Shown here: positions 1 to 3,720 of the stretch, piece by piece
Position numbering within the stretch: the stretch's first letter is position 1
How the letters are laid out: every line of letters starts with the position of its first letter
Origin: Methanosarcina sp. UBA402
Lineage (GTDB): Archaea > Halobacteriota > Methanosarcinia > Methanosarcinales > Methanosarcinaceae
Length of the DNA: 5,168 bases
Direction: 5' to 3'
NCBI GenBank assembly: GCA_002509325.1
Contig: DADO01000224.1
Coordinates: forward strand, 4,955 to 10,122
Program-made: the position numbers and the translations under genes
Notes under the pieces: model-generated
The model's input: only the letters and a program-made list of their open reading frames with translations
The model's database searches: none
Told to the model about the DNA's origin: nothing

Positions 1-61
1 TTTCAGGTTAATGGCTCTGAATTACCGTTATTTCAGTAATAATGGCTCTGAATTTCCACTA
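1..61. repeat. Imperfect tandem duplication (30-31 bp unit) at the tsr3 3' end
   Basis: Two adjacent copies are visible: 1-30 and 31-61, followed by a third TTTCAG at 62-67. Both copies share TTTCAG and AATGGCTCTGAATT and differ at a few other positions. The inner copy encodes the last tsr3 residues (EIVEIQSHYY then stop). The outer copy is shifted by one base and in that shifted frame would read EITVIQSH then stop, so it looks like a duplicated gene end now lying outside the reading frame. Confidence 0.8.
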
Positions 62-554
62 TTTCAGTACTGCTCTTTGCGGCTGCATACTCTTCAAGTG
101 GTTCCTTATTTAGTTCAAGAAAACTGTGTCCCCAATTAAACTTGGAGAGGGCTCTTTCAGCCTGTTCTTTATGTCCCAGAATATAGAGAGCTGCTGCAAA
201 AGCTTCGGCTGAGTTGAGTTTGAAAGGCCTTCCGAAATTCACAGGATTGCCTGCAAGCAGATAGGGAAGGGCTCTGTGCTCAAGGTTTAGTTTCGCAAGT
301 TCTGGAAAAACCCTTTCCACTTCTTCCCAAGAGCAATCGAGTACGATAATTCCTTTTCCGGGATCATCGGCAGGAGAGAGGGCTTTTTCTGCAGTTGGGT
401 CAAGAAGAATTGCTGATCTTGGCAGCTTTGATATCTTATCGTAAAGACGTGCAAGGCCAAAGCGAGCCAGTTTTTTTCCAGTGCATTTTTTCGGATCACA
501 TTGTCCGGCATGGTAAATATAAAGGGGAATATCCCGCCGTTTTGTCGGATTCAT
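33..554 (-). CDS. tsr3: Tsr3-family 16S rRNA aminocarboxypropyltransferase (DUF367)
   Basis: This 173-residue protein matches the archaeal Tsr3 family, which transfers the 3-amino-3-carboxypropyl group of S-adenosylmethionine to a hypermodified (pseudo)uridine in the small-subunit rRNA; it is cytoplasmic and acts in ribosome biogenesis. Visible family blocks are DPKKCTGKKLA (20-30), LDPTAEKALSPAD (51-63), VLDCSWE (71-77), the long conserved stretch HRALPYLLAGNPVNFGRPF (93-111) continuing through NSAEAFAAALYILG (114-127), and FNWGHSFLELN (139-149). Length is normal for the archaeal family, so the gene is complete. The start is supported by AGAGGAG (560-566 read on the minus strand), five bases before the ATG. 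It is transcribed divergently from the ABC transporter genes and has no obvious functional link to them. The tail after residue 160 is poorly conserved in the family and coincides with a local tandem duplication. The family call is secure; the exact modified nucleotide is inferred from characterised homologues. Confidence 0.93.
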   Translation of the reverse strand: MNPTKRRDIPLYIYHAGQCDPKKCTGKKLARFGLARLYDKISKLPRSAILLDPTAEKALSPADDPGKGIIVLDCSWEEVERVFPELAKLNLEHRALPYLLAGNPVNFGRPFKLNSAEAFAAALYILGHKEQAERALSKFNWGHSFLELNKEPLEEYAAAKSSTEIVEIQSHYY

Positions 555-559
555 TATTG

Positions 560-566
560 CTCCTCT
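560..566 (-). promoter_or_regulatory. Ribosome binding site of tsr3
   Basis: Read on the minus strand, AGAGGAG lies five bases upstream of the tsr3 ATG (552-554). It is a strong Shine-Dalgarno match and fixes the start codon. Confidence 0.8.
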
Positions 567-649
567 GGAAATTATCTTTTACCGAATCGCTTATTTACCT
601 GTTTCCCTGTTTATGTGTATTTCTGTCCACATGTCTCTTTACTTAGTAT

Positions 650-675
650 CTTTTCGGTCTACCTTTTCGGTCTAC
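650..675. repeat. 13-bp perfect tandem repeat
   Basis: CTTTTCGGTCTAC occurs twice back to back (650-662 and 663-675). It lies about 100 bp upstream of the tsr3 start, within the probable leader or promoter region of that gene. Confidence 0.85.
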
Positions 676-723
676 CATTTTTCTTATCTGCCTGTCTGTT
701 TGCCCAGACGTCTTCTTAAATAA

Positions 724-743
724 AGGTTATTTTTATATTTAAT
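724..743 (-). promoter_or_regulatory. Candidate TATA box region for tsr3
   Basis: On the minus strand this reads as an A/T-only core (AAATATAAAAATA) followed by ACC, resembling an archaeal TATA element. Transcription would start roughly 25 bases further downstream, near 705, giving a tsr3 leader of about 150 nt. Long leaders are known in Methanosarcina, but closer A/T-rich alternatives exist (for example TAAATAAG around 590-597), so the assignment is weak. Confidence 0.25.
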
Positions 744-834
744 GAGTTATTACGGAACTTATCCTGAAAATGAAGAGGCCTATATAAGGATTAAAGAGCC
801 TGTCCAAAAATTAAGAGATTTTCCCAAAACTTGA
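742..834 (+). CDS. Possible small or truncated ORF, 30 residues, unknown
   Basis: An ATG at 742 opens a 30-codon frame that begins MSYYGTYPENEEAYIRIKEP and ends with TGA at 832-834. Its composition (Tyr, Glu, Pro, mixed charges) is less biased than expected from translated AT-rich spacer DNA. However, no Shine-Dalgarno sequence precedes it, and the A/T-rich box just upstream is too close to serve as its promoter. It may be the 5' stub of a lost gene, a genuine small protein, or chance. I do not recognise a family. Confidence 0.18.
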   Translation: MSYYGTYPENEEAYIRIKEPVQKLRDFPKT

Positions 835-879
835 TTGAATCTTATTGTCGCTGCTAACACTATAATTCTCAGGTATAAG

Positions 880-953
880 ATTTCTTTGATTTTATATTCT
901 TGGGATTTTTTTGATTTATATTCTTGGGATTTCTTTGATTTTATATTCTTGGG
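880..953. repeat. Three tandem copies of a 25-bp A/T-rich repeat
   Basis: Copies lie at 880-904, 905-928 and 929-953. The first and third are identical over 25 bp; the second lacks one T and has a C-to-T change. Each unit begins ATTTCTTTGATTTT and ends ATATTCTTGGG, so each carries a TATA-like TTTATATT. The copies abut with no spacers. They could be an iterated protein-binding site or a replication-slippage product. Confidence 0.9.
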
Positions 954-1020
954 AATACTTCTTTACATAACTCTATCCAGTTAAAGAGCCTCGTTATTGC
1001 ATTATTTTTTTGAAATCGTT

Positions 1021-1060
1021 CCAATTTATCCTTATTGGTCTTTTTCTTTTATTTTTCTTT
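1021..1060 (+). terminator. Candidate terminator: small hairpin plus T-rich tract
   Basis: CCAAT (1021-1025) and ATTGG (1034-1038) can pair around an 8-base loop. They are followed immediately by a pyrimidine tract rich in T runs (1039-1060). A T-rich tract alone can end transcription in archaea. No confirmed plus-strand gene ends here; a transcript from the 742-834 ORF or from a TATATAA at 781-787 would. Confidence 0.25.
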
Positions 1061-1136
1061 CTGTTTATGAAGTTTACTGTCATATTGAACTTTGTCCAGT
1101 TTCAAGGACGTTTTCATATACGTTTTCGTATTTTAC

Positions 1137-1192
1137 GAATGAGTGAATGAATGAGTGAATGAATGAATGAATGAATGAATAAATGAATGAAT
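1137..1192. repeat. GAAT tetranucleotide microsatellite, 14 units
   Basis: Fourteen consecutive 4-bp units follow the pattern GAAT, with three single-base variants: GAGT at 1141 and 1153, and AAAT at 1181. Six units in a row (1157-1180) are perfect. On the plus strand the repeat creates overlapping mini-ORFs reading Met-Asn-Glu-stop. It lies 85 bp upstream of the ABC ATPase start codon. Confidence 0.95.
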
Positions 1193-1237
1193 TTCTTCTT
1201 TTAACGGGAAGTATAGAGAAAGTAAACTTTTAAACAA

Positions 1238-1250
1238 TTATTTATATTTA
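1238..1250 (+). promoter_or_regulatory. Candidate TATA box upstream of the ABC ATPase gene
   Basis: TTATTTATATTTA, preceded by AAACAA, resembles an archaeal BRE/TATA element. The usual spacing of about 25 bases would put the transcript start near 1268, inside the ribosome binding site, leaving a leader of only about ten bases. The core promoter may therefore lie further upstream, for example at TTCATATACG (1113-1122), which would place the GAAT repeat in the leader. Confidence 0.35.
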
Positions 1251-1266
1251 CGTGAGTAAGTTGTTC

Positions 1267-1271
1267 AGGAG
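1267..1271 (+). promoter_or_regulatory. Ribosome binding site of the ABC ATPase gene
   Basis: AGGAG ends six bases before the ATG at 1278, a standard spacing. It supports this start over any internal one. Confidence 0.8.
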
Positions 1272-1277
1272 AAAAAT

Positions 1278-2000
1278 ATGGGAAATATACTGATTGCATT
1301 CAATAATGTCTGGAAAACTTATCAGATGGGTGAAGTCCAGGTCAATGCTCTGAAAGCTGTGAGCGTGAAATTTAGAAAAGGCGAGTTCGCTGCAATAGTC
1401 GGGCCTTCTGGAAGCGGAAAGTCCACAATGATGAACCTTGTAGGCTGCCTGGATACCCCTACTAAAGGCGAGATTTTCTTGAAAGGCCGGAATATAGCCT
1501 GGCTTGAAGAATCGGACCTTGCAGCCCTGAGAGGCAGGACAATAGGATTTGTTTTCCAGCAGTATAACCTGATTCCTGGCATGACAGCCCTTGAAAATGT
1601 ACTTTTGCCCCTCGAAATTCAGGAAATTGACGATACTGTAGCAGAAAAAAGGGCAAGGAAACTGCTCTCACTTGTAGGGCTTTCGGACAAAATCCAGCAC
1701 AAGCCTTCTCAACTTTCAGGCGGCCAGCAGCAAAGAGTCTCGATAGCAAGAGCGCTTGCCTGCAATCCTGAAATCATTCTCGCGGACGAGCCAACAGGTG
1801 CTCTGGACAGTGTTACTGGAACGGAATTGCTTGTAATGCTTTATCGGCTCTGGAAAGAAGAAGGCAAAACAATAGTGATGGTTACACACAACCTGAACCT
1901 TGCAAGATATGCAAGCAGGCATATCGAATTAAAAGACGGAAAAATTGTCAAGGACGAGATGAATGAAGAAATACTTGACCCCAAAAAAACCATTACTTGA
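1278..2000 (+). CDS. ABC transporter ATP-binding protein, MacB/LolD type
   Basis: This 240-residue protein is a complete nucleotide-binding subunit that would power the MacB/FtsX-type permease encoded downstream, on the cytoplasmic face of the membrane. Visible motifs: Walker A GPSGSGKST (42-50), Q-loop FQQYNL (93-98), signature LSGGQQQR (146-153), Walker B IILADEP (166-172) with catalytic Glu171, D-loop GALD (174-177) and H-loop His204. The N-terminus (VWKTYQMGEVQVNALKAVS) is typical of the MacB/LolD/FtsE branch, whose members drive mechanotransmission or export rather than nutrient uptake. All catalytic residues are present, so it should be active. It is fused to no permease domain, unlike bacterial MacB, and is separated from its probable partners by a 300-bp spacer. 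The subfamily is confident; the substrate cannot be read from the sequence. Confidence 0.95.
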   Translation: MGNILIAFNNVWKTYQMGEVQVNALKAVSVKFRKGEFAAIVGPSGSGKSTMMNLVGCLDTPTKGEIFLKGRNIAWLEESDLAALRGRTIGFVFQQYNLIPGMTALENVLLPLEIQEIDDTVAEKRARKLLSLVGLSDKIQHKPSQLSGGQQQRVSIARALACNPEIILADEPTGALDSVTGTELLVMLYRLWKEEGKTIVMVTHNLNLARYASRHIELKDGKIVKDEMNEEILDPKKTIT

Positions 2001-2120
2001 CCTCGAAAAACTATCAGAAATACAGGAGAATGAAGCTTGAGAGGAAAACTATAAAAATTTTCAAAATATTTTGGGAATTATCAGAATATTTTCTGAATTA
2101 TTGAATTAAATTCATATTAT

Positions 2121-2129
2121 TTTATATTG
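2121..2129 (+). promoter_or_regulatory. Candidate TATA box for the anchored-protein/permease genes
   Basis: TTTATATTG lies in a long A/T-rich stretch. A transcript starting about 25 bases downstream, near 2150, would have a leader of about 150 nt that includes the three 17-bp repeats. AT-rich sequence gives many chance matches, so this is tentative. Confidence 0.25.
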
Positions 2130-2144
2130 TTTCAGGTTATTCAA

Positions 2145-2164
2145 ATTATCTCAATTCAGATAAT
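2145..2164. promoter_or_regulatory. Palindrome with 7-bp arms, possible operator
   Basis: ATTATCT (2145-2151) and AGATAAT (2158-2164) are exact inverted repeats separated by six bases, a geometry common for dimeric helix-turn-helix regulators. It sits just downstream of the TATA-like box at 2121, where binding could block transcription. Chance in AT-rich DNA cannot be excluded. Confidence 0.3.
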
Positions 2165-2238
2165 CTCAATATCAGATCATAATCAAACTATATTCGAACC
2201 ACATGTATCTGATAAACCCTTCCTGACCTTCTTTAGAA

Positions 2239-2289
2239 TTATGAAAATAGTAAACTTATGAAGATAGTAACTTTATGAAAATAGTAAAC
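2239..2289 (+). repeat. Three tandem 17-bp repeats ending at a ribosome binding site
   Basis: TTATGAAAATAGTAAAC occurs exactly at 2239-2255 and 2273-2289. A slightly diverged 16-bp copy (TTATGAAGATAGTAAC) lies between them at 2256-2271. The array ends one base before the GAGGG of the following gene. It is a good candidate for an iterated binding site of a regulatory protein on DNA or on the leader RNA. Confidence 0.9.
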
Positions 2290-2290
2290 T

Positions 2291-2295
2291 GAGGG
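2291..2295 (+). promoter_or_regulatory. Ribosome binding site of the anchored-protein gene
   Basis: GAGGG ends five bases before the ATG at 2301. It supports this start, which also gives a complete signal peptide. Confidence 0.65.
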
Positions 2296-2300
2296 ATATA

Positions 2301-3686
2301 ATGGATCTTAAACTTACAGGTTTTATTTGTTTACTCTTTCTCCTCTCCTTATGCGCTCAACCTGTCCTGGCTGAAGATGCTCCTGAGGATAAGGACTCCC
2401 TTGATGATGAGACCACTTCCTATACGAGTCTGGGTCTTGATAGAGGCTTAACTGTCGACCTGCTCAACCAGGAACCGGACCCAGTAAAACCAGGAGATGT
2501 CCTTGAAGTAAGGCTTTCTATCCAGAATACAGGATATAAAAACCAGGAGAATTGTGTTCTGGAAATAAAACCCACATATCCTTTCAAAACACTTGCCGGC
2601 GAGAAGCTTGTACAGAATCTAGGCACTCTTGGGAAACGCTCTGATGATAACCACAGAAAGGTCGTGAAGTTCAAGCTCGGGCTTGAAAATAGCGTCAATA
2701 AAGGCAAATATCCTCTGAAGGTCTACCTTTACACAAATGGGAACAGAAAGCTCGCTCTTACAAAAGAGTTCAATATAGACGTTGACAGTGAATCAAATGC
2801 CGAAATCGAATATATCAGTGTTGAAAAAATGGTACCAGGGCAGAAAACTGATCTTGTATTCGGCGTAAAAAACGTGGGAAATTCTCCCCTGAAAAACGCG
2901 ATGTTTTCCTGGGAATGTGCTAATGATGTGATCCTGCCTGTGGGTTCCAGCAATGTTAAACACATTAACCTGATCGACATCGGAGACACTGCCAATGTCA
3001 GTTTCGATGTCCTGACAAATGTCAATACAAAGCCAGGTCTGTATAAGCTGGATATGGTGCTCACGTATGACGATGTTGAAGAACTCAAGACTATTACGGA
3101 AGCGGGCACTGTAGAAAACCAGAAGCGAAAAGAGATCAAAAGCAAGGCTGGAATTTATATTGGAGGTACCACGGAATTCGATATCGCATTCATGGAAAGA
3201 AGCCAGACTGGAGCTTATACTTTTTCGATTTCGAATATTGGTAATAACGGAGCAAATTCAGTCAAGATTTCTCTTCCCTTACAGGCAAACTGGACTGCTG
3301 CGGAAGGGAGTAATTCTGTAATTCTTGGGAATTTGCAAAAAGGAGACTATACATATGCCGATTTCAACCTTAAACCATCAGAGATCGGGAAAGACCTGCC
3401 TATAAAATTTGAAATTAGCTATACCTCAAATGACGGGATCAGGCAGACTGAGGAAAAGGAGATGTCCCTTTACTCCTCACCGTTTATCCCAACCGCCGAA
3501 CCTGGCATGCCGCAAAAGAACAGTTCGAGCTCACCGAAGTACAAAGCCGGATTCTTTATGCTTGCCTGTGTAGCGTGTGTTGTGATCTATAAAAAACATC
3601 AAAAGAAGATGAAAGTGAAGGATGCACAGGAAAAAGAACTTAACGAGATGATTAACCAGATGATAGCCAAAGACCAGGACAGGTAA
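2301..3686 (+). CDS. Secreted, C-terminally anchored NEW3/CARDB-like (COG1361-type) protein
   Basis: This 461-residue protein starts with a classic signal peptide (hydrophobic 6-22, likely cleavage after VLA at 24). An acidic linker (25-38) is followed by three predicted beta-sandwich modules at about 45-163, 168-265 and 284-390. Modules 1 and 2 carry the typical opening (VKPGDVLEVRLSIQNTG at 62-78; MVPGQKTDLVFGVKNVGNSP at 177-196), and module 3 has YTFSISNIGNNGANSVKISL (306-325). A Ser/Pro-rich stalk (392-413), a short membrane segment (about 416-430) and a basic, helical cytoplasmic tail (431-461) complete it. Three N-glycosylation sequons lie outside the membrane (Asn232, Asn330, Asn407). 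Such proteins are often encoded beside ABC transporters in methanogens, but their function is not established. Its position 34 bp before the permease gene makes an extracellular partner or substrate-handling role the best inference; an S-layer-associated role is the alternative. Confidence 0.85.
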   Translation: MDLKLTGFICLLFLLSLCAQPVLAEDAPEDKDSLDDETTSYTSLGLDRGLTVDLLNQEPDPVKPGDVLEVRLSIQNTGYKNQENCVLEIKPTYPFKTLAGEKLVQNLGTLGKRSDDNHRKVVKFKLGLENSVNKGKYPLKVYLYTNGNRKLALTKEFNIDVDSESNAEIEYISVEKMVPGQKTDLVFGVKNVGNSPLKNAMFSWECANDVILPVGSSNVKHINLIDIGDTANVSFDVLTNVNTKPGLYKLDMVLTYDDVEELKTITEAGTVENQKRKEIKSKAGIYIGGTTEFDIAFMERSQTGAYTFSISNIGNNGANSVKISLPLQANWTAAEGSNSVILGNLQKGDYTYADFNLKPSEIGKDLPIKFEISYTSNDGIRQTEEKEMSLYSSPFIPTAEPGMPQKNSSSSPKYKAGFFMLACVACVVIYKKHQKKMKVKDAQEKELNEMINQMIAKDQDR

Positions 3687-3720
3687 ACCCAAAAAATGCA
3701 GAAATAGGACCTGTGGTTTC

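Larger units (their letters stand above)
555..1277. other. 723-bp AT-rich divergent intergenic region
   Basis: This spacer separates the divergent tsr3 and ABC ATPase genes and is clearly more AT-rich than the flanking genes. It contains no full-length gene. The part next to tsr3 (567-720) is purine-rich when read as the tsr3 leader. Identifiable items, listed separately, are a 13-bp tandem repeat, a TATA-like box, one possible 30-residue ORF, three 25-bp tandem repeats, a hairpin with T tract, a GAAT microsatellite and a second TATA-like box. No tRNA, rRNA or recognisable riboswitch was seen. Confidence 0.8.
2001..2300. other. 300-bp AT-rich spacer inside the transporter cluster
   Basis: This gap is unusually long for an ABC operon. 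It contains a 24-codon frame at 2030-2104 (MKLERKTIKIFKIFWELSEY and four more residues) with AGGAG only one base before its ATG, so it is probably not translated efficiently. It also holds a diverged 20-bp tandem repeat (2065-2084 and 2085-2104), a TATA-like TTTATATTG (2121-2129), a tandem pair around ATCTCAAT..TCAGAT (2148-2177), a palindrome (2145-2164) and three 17-bp repeats (2239-2289). The box at 2121 could drive a separate transcript for the next two genes. Confidence 0.7.

Noticed and set aside
395..719. Two plus-strand frames (83 and 72 codons) over the tsr3 start and its leader
   Set aside because: They run antisense to the conserved tsr3 N-terminus, and their hydrophobic tails come from the pyrimidine-rich complement of the leader. 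No ribosome binding site was seen.
880..953. CRISPR array
   Set aside because: The repeats abut directly without unique spacers, and no cas gene is visible.
994..1083. 29-codon Lys/Arg-rich frame on the minus strand in the divergent spacer
   Set aside because: Its composition is what AT-rich, purine-rich DNA gives by chance, and no Shine-Dalgarno sequence precedes its ATG.
1137..1192. Coding use of the GAAT repeat as part of an N-terminal extension of the ATPase
   Set aside because: Frames through the repeat stop after a few codons, and the ATPase start at 1278 has a strong ribosome binding site and a family-typical N-terminus.
2729..3145. 138-codon minus-strand frame inside the anchored-protein gene
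   Set aside because: Its Ser/Phe/Thr-rich composition is the usual shadow of a coding strand with regular codon use; the plus-strand frame has a signal peptide and domain pattern.
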